Assembly (NCBI RefSeq): GCF_006539185.1
Contig: NZ_BJMN01000012.1
Coordinates: forward strand, 1-64,000
Direction of reading: 5' to 3'
Source: Streptomyces gardneri
GTDB lineage: Bacteria; Actinomycetota; Actinomycetes; Streptomycetales; Streptomycetaceae
DNA length: 64,000 bases
Both the position numbers and the translations under genes were made by a program. This document shows, one piece after another, positions 42,714 through 52,241 of the stretch. The notes beneath the pieces were generated by a model that did no database searches, was not told the origin of the DNA, and worked only from the letters and a program-made list of their open reading frames with translations. Every line of letters starts with the position of its first letter. Position 1 is the stretch's first letter.

Positions 42714-44150
42714 TCACACCTTCTTGAGCACCGCGAAGCCGTCCGAGCGGTACGTGATCTCGTACCGCGCCTCCGGATGCAGTTGCGAAGCCAGCTGCGC
42801 CGGGTCCGAGATCTGCTGTGACCAGCCACGCAGGTCGAAGGCGAGGTAGTCCGGGGTCGCCCCCTTCGAGGTGCCGACCCAGTAGACCCGGTGGTCCGCC
42901 GTGAGGTGGGCGAGGAGCGAGACGTCCGCCTCCACGCTCGCGCCCTCCGGCACCGCGTCCACCGCCGCCTGCGCCTGCTCGGCGCGGGTGTCCGTGCGGT
43001 ACGTCTCCGACTTCAGCAGCTCCCGCAGCGGCAGGTCCATGGCGAGGACGAGCGCGACCGCCGTCGCGACGGGGACGACGACCTTCGCGTAGGCAGCGAG
43101 CCAGGCGCGCGGCGAGGTGCGCACGGACCGGGCCGCGTCCACGAGGGCCAGGAAGACCACCGGCATGAGGATGGCGCTGTAGTGCCAGTGCATGCCCCAG
43201 TGGTTGGCGTCCTGGGAGAGGAAGCGCCAGCCCAGGGTCGGCAGGACGAGCAGGATCAGCGGGGAGCGCAGGGCGAGGAAGCCGACGATCGCGAGCAGGA
43301 AGAACACCATCTCCCAGCGTTCGCCGGAGGCGAGGGCGTCGCCGATGACCTGCCCGAAGGACGTCTCCGCGCCCTCGCCCGTCTTCTCGATCTTGGACCA
43401 GTAGTCGTACTCGCCGACCCGGCTCGCCGCCGGGATCAGGACGAGGACCGTGAGGGCGAAGGCCGCGACACCGAACCCGGCCAGGGCGGCGCCCAGCCGC
43501 TTCTGCCCCTTCACGAAGAGGACCACGCCCACCATGGTGACGGTCAGCCCCATGTCCTCCTTGACGAGGACGAGCGGGGCGGCCCAGGCGACGGCCGTCG
43601 TCCAGCGCTTGAGGATCAGCGCCCGGCAGGTCAGGGCGAGCATCGGGACGGCGAAGGCGATCTCGTGGAAGTCGGACTTGACGGCCTCCTGGAGCCCCCA
43701 GGAGAGCCCGTACGCGAGGGCGAGACCGATGCCGGCGGCCCGGCTGCCGAGGACCTGCTGGGTGGTGCGACCGACGACGACGGCCGACGCGGCGAAGAGC
43801 GCGGCCTGCCCGAAGAGCAGGGAGGCGGGCGAGGGCCAGATCCAGTAGAGGGGCGCGAGCAGCGCCGTGACCGGGCTGAAGTGGTCGCCGAGTATGTGGA
43901 AGCCGGGGCCCTTGATGTCGACGACGGGGGCCCGGAACTCGGCGTACGCCCTGACGGACTGCCCGAAGATCCCGAGGTCCCAGGAGGGGGTGCGGAAGTG
44001 CGTGTACTGCACCCAGGAGTAGAGGAAGTACAGGCCGCAGAGGACGACCGCGAGGATCACATAGGGCCTCAGCGGGGCCGGGGAAAGGCCGTCCGGCGCC
44101 TCCGCGTCGGTGGTATCCGCAGCAGGCCTGTTCAGTACGTCCAACACCAC
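42714..44150 (-). CDS. DUF2079 multi-pass membrane protein, glycosyltransferase-like
   Basis: 478 residues from a GTG near 44150 (44147 and 44159 are alternatives). The signature FRTPSWDLGIFGQSVRAYAEFRAPVVDIKGPGFHILGDHFSPVTALLAPLYWI is the DUF2079 N-terminus with an Asp-Leu-Gly motif like that of GT-C glycosyltransferases. At least nine further helices follow, and a soluble C-terminal region (VPEGASVEADVSLLAHLTADHRVYWVG... LHPEARYEITYRSDGFAVLKKV). The acceptor and donor are unknown; polyprenyl-phosphate sugar is usual for the class. Confidence 0.85.
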   Translation of the reverse strand: MVLDVLNRPAADTTDAEAPDGLSPAPLRPYVILAVVLCGLYFLYSWVQYTHFRTPSWDLGIFGQSVRAYAEFRAPVVDIKGPGFHILGDHFSPVTALLAPLYWIWPSPASLLFGQAALFAASAVVVGRTTQQVLGSRAAGIGLALAYGLSWGLQEAVKSDFHEIAFAVPMLALTCRALILKRWTTAVAWAAPLVLVKEDMGLTVTMVGVVLFVKGQKRLGAALAGFGVAAFALTVLVLIPAASRVGEYDYWSKIEKTGEGAETSFGQVIGDALASGERWEMVFFLLAIVGFLALRSPLILLVLPTLGWRFLSQDANHWGMHWHYSAILMPVVFLALVDAARSVRTSPRAWLAAYAKVVVPVATAVALVLAMDLPLRELLKSETYRTDTRAEQAQAAVDAVPEGASVEADVSLLAHLTADHRVYWVGTSKGATPDYLAFDLRGWSQQISDPAQLASQLHPEARYEITYRSDGFAVLKKV

Positions 44151-44321
44151 GTCCCCCACAACCGGCGGCCGACAAAAGAGCAACCCATTAGACCAGAGTC
44201 CACTCGTTCGGCGGATCCGTCGCCACCACGCCCCTCCGTGCACACCCCGTGACGTTCTGCATTCGTTTATCGCCGCTTCCTACCCTGACCGCGCACGCAG
44301 ACCTCGGGGAAAGGAAGCGTC

Positions 44322-45095
44322 ATGTACAGCATCATCGTGGTGCCCGCACACGCCGCGGACCCCGGGAGCCAGGTCAGGCTGGCCCCCGGCGAGAGCCTCC
44401 CGTTCGGCCGTTCCACCCCTTCAGTCCCCTCCACCCTCGCCTCCCCCTCCACCCTCGCCGGCCCCTTGAGCCCCGGCCTTGCCATCCCCCACCCCGGGAT
44501 CTCCCGTTCCGCCGGGGAGATCCGGGCGGCCGGGAGCTACTGGCTGCTCAGCAACTTCAGCGCCACCTCGACCTATGTCGTCGAGAACCCCGAGGGTGCC
44601 GGGGAACACATCAAGATCGCACCGGGCCGGCTCGACGCCCCGGTGCCGTTCGAGTTCTCCCGGGTCGTCCTGCCCGCGGGCAGCGAGCTGGTCGACTTCG
44701 GGGTCTGGGCGCCCCGCCACGACTACGCGGAACGCGCGCACGCCGCCCAGGAAGGCGAGCCGACCACGCTCGCCTTCCCCCTCGACCGGTCCAAGCGGTA
44801 CTTCCTCGTGCTCGCCGCCCTCTGCGAGCCCCGGCTGCGCGACGATCCGCACGCGCCCCTTCCGACCGTCGACCGGGTCGTGGAGCGGCTCCGTCCGCTG
44901 TGGCCGGCGGCGACCCGCGCCTCCGTGCAGTGGAACATCGACTACCTGGCGGTGAAGCTACGGCTCAAGCCGGGCCCCGAGACTGCCGACCCGGGCCCGC
45001 GCCTCAACGGCAAGAAGGAGTCCCTGGTCTCGCTGGCCCTCCGCTTCGACCTCGTACGGGAAGACGACCTGGCGATCCTGGCGACCGCGCGGTGA
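44322..45095 (+). CDS. FHA-like domain protein encoded with a Ser/Thr kinase
   Basis: 257 residues. Residues 15-125 look like a degenerate forkhead-associated domain: VRLAPGESLPFGR, HPGISRSAGEIRAAGSYWLLSNFSATSTYVVENPEGAGEHIKIAPGR. The C-terminal half is helical (RVVERLRPLWPAATRASVQWNIDYLAVKLRLK... LVSLALRFDLVREDDLAILA), resembling an HTH/helical segment found with such kinases. Its stop overlaps the kinase start by 4 nt (GTGA), so it is likely the kinase substrate or adaptor. The FHA call is based on motif style and needs a profile search. Confidence 0.7.
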   Translation: MYSIIVVPAHAADPGSQVRLAPGESLPFGRSTPSVPSTLASPSTLAGPLSPGLAIPHPGISRSAGEIRAAGSYWLLSNFSATSTYVVENPEGAGEHIKIAPGRLDAPVPFEFSRVVLPAGSELVDFGVWAPRHDYAERAHAAQEGEPTTLAFPLDRSKRYFLVLAALCEPRLRDDPHAPLPTVDRVVERLRPLWPAATRASVQWNIDYLAVKLRLKPGPETADPGPRLNGKKESLVSLALRFDLVREDDLAILATAR

Positions 45096-46489
45096 CCGGC
45101 TTCCCCCTCACCGTGCCGCACGGCTACCGGGTCGGGACGTGGACGGTCGAGCGCCCCCTGGGGGCCGGAGCCTTCGCGAGCGTGTACGCGGCCCGGCGCG
45201 CGGAGGCCCACCGCCTCGACCCGGCGGGAGCGAGCGCCGGCGCCGGGCGGGCCGCTCTGCCCGACCGGGTCGCTCTCAAGTTCCTGCCGACCGGCACGCA
45301 CACCCCGCGCCAGCTGCGGCACCTGCGCGAGCTGGCCGAGCGCGAGGTGGAGCTGCTGAGCCGACTGCGCTCACCGCGCCTGATCCGGATGTACGAGACG
45401 CTGACCGTCGACGACCCGGACCGGCCCGAGCTCGACGGCGCGACCGTGCTCGTCCTGGAGGAGGCGGAGCGGCCCCTCCAGGCACTCCTCACCGGGACCG
45501 TCCCGCCCGCCGAGGGCCCGCGGCTGCTCGTCCAGGTCTGCGAGGGGCTGCACCAGCTGCACACGGCGGGCTGGGTGCACGGCGACCTGAAACCCGGCAA
45601 CGTCCTGCTGATGCGGGACGGGAGCGTCCGTCTCGGCGACTTCAGCACGGCGAGCGAACTGGACGGCACCCACGCCTACGCGACCGGTTTCGCCACGGCC
45701 GACTACACGCCGCCGGAGCTGCTGTGGACGGAGCTCGGCGAGCGGGGCATACGCGTGCGCCCCAGTGCGGACGTCTGGGCCTTCGGGGTCCTCGCCCATG
45801 TCGTCCTCACGGGTTCCCGGCCCCTCCCCGGCGGCACGGCGGCTGCCCGCCGGGACGCCGCCGTGCGCTACGCCCGGGGCGAGGAGGAGCTCCGCCTGTC
45901 GCCGGAGCTCCCGCCCCTGTGGCGGGAGATCGTCGCGGACTGTCTGAGCCGTACGCACGAGGCACGGGCGGCGCACGACGCGGGGACGCTGTTACGGCGG
46001 GTGGCGGCGGCCGCCCGAACCACCCCGCCACCCGGACCGCTCCGCCGCCTCCCCCGGCCGCACCTGCGCCCGCGCCGGGGCCGCCCCCGGCGCATCCCGC
46101 TCGTCGTCGCCTCCGCGACGGTCGCCGCCACCGGGCTCGGCCTCGCCCTCACGGCCTTCGACGGCACCGCGTCCGGCTACGACCGGTGCGGGAAGGGGGC
46201 GGTCTGCTTCTACAGCGAGCCGGACGGCCGGGGCGACATGTGCCGTTGGGTCGACGGCGAGAAGTCCTGGCCGAACGGGGTCTTTCCGTGCCCCTGGACG
46301 CGCGACCGGCCGGTCAGGTCGGCCTTCAACAACGGCAACAGCCAGGCAGAGGGCGCCCAATACGTCGACGTCGTCTTCTTCGCCGCGACCGATCACCGGG
46401 AGCCGCTGGGCTGCCTCGAACGGGGGACGAGGACGAATTTCGAGGAGCCGGTCCGGCCCCGCTCCCACACCTGGCAGGAGAGCTGCTGA
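45092..46489 (+). CDS. Transmembrane Ser/Thr protein kinase with Cys-rich extracellular domain
   Basis: 465 residues from GTG 45092. Kinase domain: glycine loop GAGAFASV (24-31), Lys63 in VALKF, catalytic loop HGDLKPGN (Asp165), then GDFS at 182-185 in place of DFG, and PPE for APE. The Gly between His and Asp replaces the usual Arg, so it is a non-RD kinase. A transmembrane helix (LVVASATVAATGLGLALTAF) precedes about 95 outer residues with several Cys and Trp (DRCGKGAVCFYSEPDGRGDMCRWVDGEKSWPNGVFPC), similar to I36-type peptidase-inhibitor or crystallin-like domains. Coupled to the FHA-like gene; the outside domain may sense wall or protease signals. Confidence 0.85.
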   Translation: MTGFPLTVPHGYRVGTWTVERPLGAGAFASVYAARRAEAHRLDPAGASAGAGRAALPDRVALKFLPTGTHTPRQLRHLRELAEREVELLSRLRSPRLIRMYETLTVDDPDRPELDGATVLVLEEAERPLQALLTGTVPPAEGPRLLVQVCEGLHQLHTAGWVHGDLKPGNVLLMRDGSVRLGDFSTASELDGTHAYATGFATADYTPPELLWTELGERGIRVRPSADVWAFGVLAHVVLTGSRPLPGGTAAARRDAAVRYARGEEELRLSPELPPLWREIVADCLSRTHEARAAHDAGTLLRRVAAAARTTPPPGPLRRLPRPHLRPRRGRPRRIPLVVASATVAATGLGLALTAFDGTASGYDRCGKGAVCFYSEPDGRGDMCRWVDGEKSWPNGVFPCPWTRDRPVRSAFNNGNSQAEGAQYVDVVFFAATDHREPLGCLERGTRTNFEEPVRPRSHTWQESC

Positions 46490-46541
46490 CGTCCGGCGGC
46501 CGCCCCCCGCCGACGCTTCCCGCTGCGGCGGGGCCGACGGC

Positions 46542-46585
46542 CCTCGGACTTCCGAGGTACCGGCCGTCCCACGCTCTCGCGAGAG
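46542..46585 (+). promoter_or_regulatory. Two hairpins in the leader of the M23-like gene
   Basis: CCTCGGA/TCCGAGG (46542-46557) and the 12-bp palindrome CTCTCGCGAGAG (46574-46585) lie between the kinase stop and the next gene. They could be a terminator for the kinase or a structured leader. I looked for the c-di-AMP riboswitch pattern often found before wall hydrolases and did not see it. Confidence 0.4.
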
Positions 46586-46638
46586 TGGAGCCACGCCGCC
46601 ACGGGGGTGGGCGTCACGAGGCTCCGAAGGAGCAGAAC

Positions 46639-47238
46639 ATGCTGCGCAGTTCCACGTTCGTACGCCGGACGGTTCCGGCAGTCGTCACGGGTGCGGCCCT
46701 CATCGCCGTCGCGGGCGGGGTCTCCCCCGCCGGCGCGAGCGAGCAGCCGCCGGGGCCGGGCGACTACGTCAGCACCCCGTACTTCCAGCTGCCCTTCAAG
46801 TGCGGCACCCAGTGGCAGCTCAACACCTGGGCCCACAGCCCGGCCCTGGACATCGTCGTGAAGGGCAACAGCGGGTCCGACGGCAAGGCGGTGCTGGCCT
46901 CCGCCAAGGGGACGGTCGCCGCCGTGTACAAGGACCGTGGCTCCGGCAACACGATCCAGATCAACCACGGCAACGGCTGGTTCACCGCCTACTACCACCT
47001 GAAGGACGACCCCAAGCGGTACGTCAAGAAGGGCGACAGGGTCGCGCGGGGCAAGCAGATCGGCCGGATCGGGAAGTCCGGGAAGGCCGGCGACTGGGCC
47101 CACCTGCACTACGAGCAGCGCTACAAGCGGGGCGCCACGATCACGTACGAGCGTGACCGCAAGCCGGTGAAGTTCGACGGCAGGACGTACACCGGCGCCA
47201 ACAAGCAGTGGAAGTCCGTCACGAGCCGCAACTGCTGA
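46639..47238 (+). CDS. Secreted M23-like (LytM-fold) peptidase or wall-binding protein
   Basis: 199 residues from ATG 46639 with GAAGGAG upstream. The signal peptide (RRTVPAVVTGAALIAVAGGVSPAGA) is followed by a LytM fold: HSPALDIVV as the HxxxD metal motif, GNTIQINHGNGWFTAYYHLKDD, GDRVARGKQIGRIGKSGKAGDWAHLHYEQ with the HxH motif. The first Cys (FKCGTQW) and last (SRNC) could be a disulfide. All three metal-ligand positions are present, so it can be active on peptidoglycan cross-bridges. It follows a kinase with an extracellular sensor. Confidence 0.88.
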   Translation: MLRSSTFVRRTVPAVVTGAALIAVAGGVSPAGASEQPPGPGDYVSTPYFQLPFKCGTQWQLNTWAHSPALDIVVKGNSGSDGKAVLASAKGTVAAVYKDRGSGNTIQINHGNGWFTAYYHLKDDPKRYVKKGDRVARGKQIGRIGKSGKAGDWAHLHYEQRYKRGATITYERDRKPVKFDGRTYTGANKQWKSVTSRNC

Positions 47239-47245
47239 CGGACCG

Positions 47246-47288
47246 CCCCTGCCCTCTCCCCCGCATGACGCGGGGGAGAGGGCAGGGG
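47246..47288. terminator. 19-bp stem terminator between M23-like gene and purH
   Basis: 47246-47264 pairs perfectly with 47270-47288 around the 5-nt loop ATGAC. It lies between two convergent genes (ends at 47238 and 47299) and can act in both directions. Confidence 0.85.
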
Positions 47289-47298
47289 GCGTGAGCGA

Positions 47299-48861
47299 TC
47301 AGTGGAAGAAGTGGCGCGTGCCGGTGAAGTACATCGTCACGCCCGCCTTCTTCGCGGCCTCGACGACCAGCTCGTCACGGACCGAGCCGCCGGGCTGCAC
47401 GACCGCCTTCACGCCGGCGGCCGTCAGGATCTCCAGGCCGTCGGGGAAGGGGAAGAAGGCGTCCGAGGCGGCGTACGCGCCGCGCGCCCGCTCCTCGCCC
47501 GCCCGCTCGACGGCCAGCTTCGCGGAGTCGACGCGGTTGACCTGGCCCATGCCGACGCCGACCGAGGCGCCGTCCTTGGAGAGCAGGATCGCGTTGGACT
47601 TGACCGCGCGGCAGGCCTTCCAGGCGAAGGACAGCTCGGCGAGCTCCTCGGCGGACAGGGCCTCGCCGGTCGCCAGGGTCCAGTTCGCCGGGTCGTCGCC
47701 CTCGGCCTGGAGGCGGTCGGTGACCTGGAGCAGCGCGCCGCCGTCGATCGGCTTGACCTCGACCGGGTTGGCCGGGGCGCCGTCGGCGCGGAGCACGCGG
47801 ATGTTCTTCTTCTTGGCCAGCACCTCGACGGCGCCGTCCTCGTAGCCGGGGGCCACGATGACCTCGGTGAAGATCTCCGCGACCTGCTCGGCCATCGCGA
47901 CCGAGACCGGGCGGTTGACGGCGATGACGCCGCCGAACGCGGAGAGCGGGTCGCAGGCGTGCGCCTTGCGGTGGGCCTCGGCGACGTCGGCGCCGATCGC
48001 GATGCCGCACGGGTTGGCGTGCTTGATGATCGCGACGCAGGGCTCGGTGTGGTCGTACGCGGCCCGGCGCGCGGCGTCGGTGTCCGTGAAGTTGTTGTAC
48101 GACATCTCCTTGCCGTGCAGCTGCTCGGCCTCGGCGAGGCCGCCCGTGCCGTCGACGTAGAGCGCCGCGCCCTGGTGCGGGTTCTCGCCGTAGCGCAGGA
48201 CGTTGGAGCGCTCGTACGTGTGGCCCAGGAATTCGGGGAAGCCGCTGTCGTCGAAGGCGGCGTAGTCGTCGGCGAACCAGGAGGCGACGGCCACGTCGTA
48301 CGCCGCGGTGTGCTGGAAGGCCCTGGCGGCGAACAGCTTGCGCACGCCCAGCGTGGTCCCACCCTCCTTGACCGCCAGGAGGACCGCGTCGTACGCGCCC
48401 GGGTCGGTGACGACCAGGACCGACGGGTGGTTCTTGGCGGCGGCGCGGACCATCGACGGGCCGCCGATGTCGATCTGCTCGACGCACTCGTCGGGGGTGG
48501 CGCCGGAGGCGACGGTCTCCTTGAACGGGTACAGGTTCACGACGACCAGGTCGAAGGGCTCGACACCCAGCTCGGCGAGCTGGTTGCGGTGGTCCTCCAG
48601 GCGCAGGTCGGCGAGGATGCCGGCGTGCACGCGCGGGTGCAGCGTCTTGACGCGGCCGTCCAGGCACTCGGGGAAGCCGGTCAGCTCCTCGACCTTGGTG
48701 ACCGGGATGCCGGCGGCGGCGATCTTCGCGGCGGTCGAGCCGGTGGAGACGAGGGCGACACCCGCCTCGTGCAGGCCGCGGGCCAGCTTCTCCAGGCCGG
48801 TCTTGTCGTAGACGCTGACGAGTGCGCGGCGGATGGGGCGCGTCGTACCTTCGGCGGTCAC
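47299..48861 (-). CDS. purH: Bifunctional AICAR transformylase / IMP cyclohydrolase
   Basis: 520 residues. The N-terminal IMP-cyclohydrolase (MGS-like) domain begins [37 protein letters not shown], followed by [23 protein letters not shown]; the AICAR transformylase domain has [38 protein letters not shown] and the C-terminal [26 protein letters not shown]. It performs the last two steps of IMP synthesis using formyl-THF. The start overlaps the purN stop by 4 nt. Confidence 0.97.
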   Translation of the reverse strand: MTAEGTTRPIRRALVSVYDKTGLEKLARGLHEAGVALVSTGSTAAKIAAAGIPVTKVEELTGFPECLDGRVKTLHPRVHAGILADLRLEDHRNQLAELGVEPFDLVVVNLYPFKETVASGATPDECVEQIDIGGPSMVRAAAKNHPSVLVVTDPGAYDAVLLAVKEGGTTLGVRKLFAARAFQHTAAYDVAVASWFADDYAAFDDSGFPEFLGHTYERSNVLRYGENPHQGAALYVDGTGGLAEAEQLHGKEMSYNNFTDTDAARRAAYDHTEPCVAIIKHANPCGIAIGADVAEAHRKAHACDPLSAFGGVIAVNRPVSVAMAEQVAEIFTEVIVAPGYEDGAVEVLAKKKNIRVLRADGAPANPVEVKPIDGGALLQVTDRLQAEGDDPANWTLATGEALSAEELAELSFAWKACRAVKSNAILLSKDGASVGVGMGQVNRVDSAKLAVERAGEERARGAYAASDAFFPFPDGLEILTAAGVKAVVQPGGSVRDELVVEAAKKAGVTMYFTGTRHFFH

Positions 48862-49472
48862 GGGATTGTTACCTTTCGTCCCTCAATGCGGTAGCCGTGC
48901 CGGGCCAGACGCCCCACGACCTCGACGAGCAGCGAGCGCTCGACTTCCTTGATGCGCTCATGGAGCGCGCTTTCATCGTCCTCGTCCCGGACCTCGACGA
49001 CGCCCTGGGCGATGATCGGGCCGGTGTCGACACCGTCGTCGACGAAGTGGACGGTGCACCCGGTGACCTTCGCGCCGTAGGCGAGGGCGTCACGCACCCC
49101 GTGGGCACCGGGAAAACTGGGGAGAAGCGCCGGGTGGGTGTTGACGACCCGGCCGCCGAAGCGGGCCAGGAACTCCTTGCCGACGATCTTCATGAACCCG
49201 GCCGAGACGACGAGGTCCGGCTCGTACGCGGCGGTCGCCTCGGTCAGGGCGCGGTCCCACTCCTCGCGGCTCGCGTGGTCCTTGACGCGGCAGACATAGG
49301 TGGGCAGCCCGGCGCGCTCGGCGCGCTCCAGACCGACGATGCCGTCGCGGTCCGCGCCGACGGCGACGACCTCCGCCCCGTACCCCTCGGGGTCGGCGGC
49401 GATGGCGTCGAGGAGGGCCTGCAGATTGGTACCGGACCCGGAGACCAGGACGACGAGGCGGGCGGCAGCCAC
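48858..49472 (-). CDS. purN: Phosphoribosylglycinamide formyltransferase
   Basis: 204 residues from GTG at 49470-49472. GART motifs are [19 protein letters not shown] at the N-terminus, [41 protein letters not shown] with the catalytic Asn-x-His, and [19 protein letters not shown] with the catalytic Asp. It makes FGAR from GAR and formyl-THF in purine synthesis. It is coupled to purH. Confidence 0.96.
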   Translation of the reverse strand: MAAARLVVLVSGSGTNLQALLDAIAADPEGYGAEVVAVGADRDGIVGLERAERAGLPTYVCRVKDHASREEWDRALTEATAAYEPDLVVSAGFMKIVGKEFLARFGGRVVNTHPALLPSFPGAHGVRDALAYGAKVTGCTVHFVDDGVDTGPIIAQGVVEVRDEDDESALHERIKEVERSLLVEVVGRLARHGYRIEGRKVTIP

Positions 49473-49727
49473 TGGGTCACTCTTTCCGTGGTGTTTGTGC
49501 GGTCGTACGAACGAATCGTGTCGCTCGATACGGGGAACCCTACGAATGGCTCGACCGTCAGCAACGATACCGGCACACCGGACGGCCCCCACGGGACGGG
49601 GGCGGAGCAGGGCGGTAGCGTCAGGGTCCGACGCCGGATGAGACACCGGATGAGACAGCGGAAGAGACAGCAGCGGAGACCGCGGGTGCGGCCGCGGTCG
49701 CGACGACAGAGGGAAGACGTCCAGCAC

Positions 49728-50516
49728 ATGCCGGAGCGCCAGTCCACGAACGACAACAACCCGTTCGCTCCGCCGCCCGAGGGCCGGCCGGATCAGCCGT
49801 GGCAGCCCCGGCGACCGGAGGGCTCGGACGACGACACGTCCGGCTCCTCGGGGTCGCCGGACGGCTCGGGATCGGAGCCGGGCGGGTCGTCCGGGGCCTC
49901 CGACGGGCGCTGGAGCCCGCGCCAGCCGGGCCGTTCGACGGACGGGTTCGGCCGGGGTCCCGACCGCCGGGGCGGCCCGGAGGGCGGCCCGGGACAGGGC
50001 GGGCCCGGCCGCGAGAAGGGGATGCGCTGGGATCCGACGGACCCGGCACAGCGGCGCGCTCGCTACGCGATCCTCGCGGGCATGTGGGCCTTCTTCTTCG
50101 CCATCTTCGAGATCCCTGAGCTGGCGCTGCTGCTCGGCGCCCTCGGGCTCTACTGGGGCATCAGCTCTCTGCGGGCGAAGCCCAAGGAGGCGGGGGCGGC
50201 ACAGCAGGCCGACGCTTCGGCGGCCTCGCCGGCCTCCCCTGTCTCACCTGCCTCGCCTGCCTCGCCTGCCTCGTCTTCGGAGGCGCCCGTCCCCGCGCCC
50301 GCGGCCGTGCCGGTCCGCTCGATGCGGACGGCGGCGATCAGCGGTCTGGTGGCGTCGAGCGTGGCCCTGATGATCGTCGCGGTCGGCTTCACGATGCAGG
50401 TCGTCTACCAGGACTTCTACGAGTGCCGTGACGACGCCCTGACCCACGCGGGCCAGCTCGCCTGCAACGACCTCCTGCCGAAGCCGCTGCGCGCGGGCTT
50501 CGGGGTCCGGGAGTAG
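49728..50516 (+). CDS. Two-helix membrane protein with long disordered N-terminus
   Basis: 262 residues from ATG 49728. About 105 Ser/Gly/Asp/Pro-rich residues come first, then RWDPTDPAQRRARYAILAGMWAFFFAIFEIPELALLLGALGLYWGISSLR as one helical hairpin or two short helices, a PAS-rich linker with Pro-Ala-Ser repeats, and another helix (AAISGLVASSVALMIVAVGFTMQVVYQDFYECRDDAL) before a short tail with two Cys. Unknown function. It lies divergent from purN and convergent with the PerM-like gene. Confidence 0.72.
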   Translation: MPERQSTNDNNPFAPPPEGRPDQPWQPRRPEGSDDDTSGSSGSPDGSGSEPGGSSGASDGRWSPRQPGRSTDGFGRGPDRRGGPEGGPGQGGPGREKGMRWDPTDPAQRRARYAILAGMWAFFFAIFEIPELALLLGALGLYWGISSLRAKPKEAGAAQQADASAASPASPVSPASPASPASSSEAPVPAPAAVPVRSMRTAAISGLVASSVALMIVAVGFTMQVVYQDFYECRDDALTHAGQLACNDLLPKPLRAGFGVRE

Positions 50517-50568
50517 CCGCTTCCCAGGTCCGGGGCTCAGGGCACGGCCCCGGCCTCGGACCCGAGCC

Positions 50569-52122
50569 TCAGGCCTTCGGGTCCGGCGGCGGGGAGGACT
50601 CCCACGCTGCTGGGAGGTAGTCGTACGGCTCGTAGCCCGGGTCGTCGTCCAGGTCCAGGGCCGGGGGCGGCGCCGGGGCGGTGGCCTTCGCGGTGGCGAC
50701 CGGGGTGCCGGGGGCGGGCTTCCCGGGGGACGCCTGACCGCCGCCGGGAGTGACACCGGGAGTGACACCGGGCAGGCCGTCGGAAGGGGCGTCCGGGGCG
50801 GCCTCCGGCTGCGCCTCCAGGTCGAAGGGTTCCCCGAATCCAGCTCCTGCCCCCGCCCCGACGGGCGCGGGAGTCGTCGCGGATGCGGCCGCGTTCGCGT
50901 TCGCCGGTGCTGGTACGGGCAGCGGCTTGGGCCGGAGCGCCCGCCGGCCCCAGGCCCGTACGGCCAAGGTCATCGGCACGCCGACGCAGGCGCCCCACAG
51001 CACCGTCGCCGCTCCGGCCTGCCACCACACCGGGCCGAACGCGGACAGCCGCCCGGAGCCGAGCGGGCCGCCGGCGGCGGCCGCGAGGACGGCCACGACC
51101 GCCCCGCATCCCCAGGCGGCCGCCAGGGCCGTCAGCGCCGCGTCCCGGGCCGGCCAGCCCTTGGCGGTGCGGCCCACGTGCCAGCCCTGCACCAGGGTCG
51201 CCACCAGCGGGACCGCCACGGCCGCCCAGTGCGTCCACGTGCCGCGCCCCTCGGCGGGCAGCGCCGCCAGCAGCGGGAACGACGGCACGGCCGGATCGCC
51301 GGCGAGCCCCAGCGGGGTCGCGAGCGCGCCCGTACCGAGGGTGAAACCGGGACCGAGCCCGTACGCCGCTCCCCACACGGCCGCGTTCGGCAGCAGCGCC
51401 AGGACGAGGAGCAGGATCGCCGCCCGCCCCGACCACTCCCCCGCGAGGCCCGTGAAGGCGGCCTGCGCCTCGCCCGCGTGCCAGGCCAGCGAGACCGCGG
51501 CGAGCACCGCGCCGCCGCCGCACAGCGTCACAAGACCGAGCCCCGTCGCGCGCAGGGCGGCCGCCGCCTGCCGCTGTCCGGGCAGCGGGCGGCCGAGCGC
51601 CGTCCAGACGCCCGCACCCGCCGCCCCGAAGACGACGAAGGGCAGCCAGAACCCGGCGCTGATCAGCTCGGCGGGCAGCGGTCCGCTCTCGCTGTAGACC
51701 ACCACGACCGCCGCGACCAGCAGATATCCCCCGGCCACCGCCGCCACCGCGCCGCCCGGCGAGGGGCGCGGCCGGTCACTGTCGTCGCCCGGGTCGAGGG
51801 TGTCGCGGGCCGCCCGGTGGACGAGCCAGACGGGCAGGACGGCGACGAGCATCGGCACGACGCCGAGGGGCGCGGGCAGCCCGGACAGCGTGTCCGTACG
51901 GACCAGGTCCACGCCGTGGGCGAGGAGCCAGAGCCCGGCGGCGACGTGCAGGACGCCGCCCGGGCCGCTGTCGGGGAACGGGGAGCTGATCCAGGCGGCG
52001 GTCACCAGGACGGCGAGGGCTCCGAGACCGAGCCCGGCGGCGACGCCGCCACGAACGCAGGCGGTTGCCAGGGCGGCGGAACGGCCGCCCTGGACCAGGG
52101 AGTGCTCGGTCGGATGGGTCAC
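50569..52122 (-). CDS. DUF6350/PerM-like multi-pass membrane protein
   Basis: 517 residues with about ten helices from residue 20 to 410, e.g. [83 protein letters not shown] and [27 protein letters not shown]. The Pro/Ala-rich acidic tail (420-517) ends in [21 protein letters not shown]. Position beside purN and near sucCD matches perM, which in mycobacteria supports cell division in the persistent state. The call uses topology and gene order; the sequence identity to PerM cannot be measured here. Confidence 0.75.
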   Translation of the reverse strand: MTHPTEHSLVQGGRSAALATACVRGGVAAGLGLGALAVLVTAAWISSPFPDSGPGGVLHVAAGLWLLAHGVDLVRTDTLSGLPAPLGVVPMLVAVLPVWLVHRAARDTLDPGDDSDRPRPSPGGAVAAVAGGYLLVAAVVVVYSESGPLPAELISAGFWLPFVVFGAAGAGVWTALGRPLPGQRQAAAALRATGLGLVTLCGGGAVLAAVSLAWHAGEAQAAFTGLAGEWSGRAAILLLVLALLPNAAVWGAAYGLGPGFTLGTGALATPLGLAGDPAVPSFPLLAALPAEGRGTWTHWAAVAVPLVATLVQGWHVGRTAKGWPARDAALTALAAAWGCGAVVAVLAAAAGGPLGSGRLSAFGPVWWQAGAATVLWGACVGVPMTLAVRAWGRRALRPKPLPVPAPANANAAASATTPAPVGAGAGAGFGEPFDLEAQPEAAPDAPSDGLPGVTPGVTPGGGQASPGKPAPGTPVATAKATAPAPPPALDLDDDPGYEPYDYLPAAWESSPPPDPKA

Positions 52123-52241
52123 GGGGCCATGCTGCCAACGACACGCGCTTTAGCCGCGTAACAGGCAAACATCCGCTGTGTCGCTCAAGATACGTTTATG
52201 TACTTTTCCGCCCATAGCAGCTCTGCGGGAGGTCGACGCCG

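Noticed and set aside
46490..46638. c-di-AMP (ydaO) riboswitch before the M23-like gene
   Set aside because: The conserved sequence blocks of that riboswitch are not visible; only two plain hairpins are.
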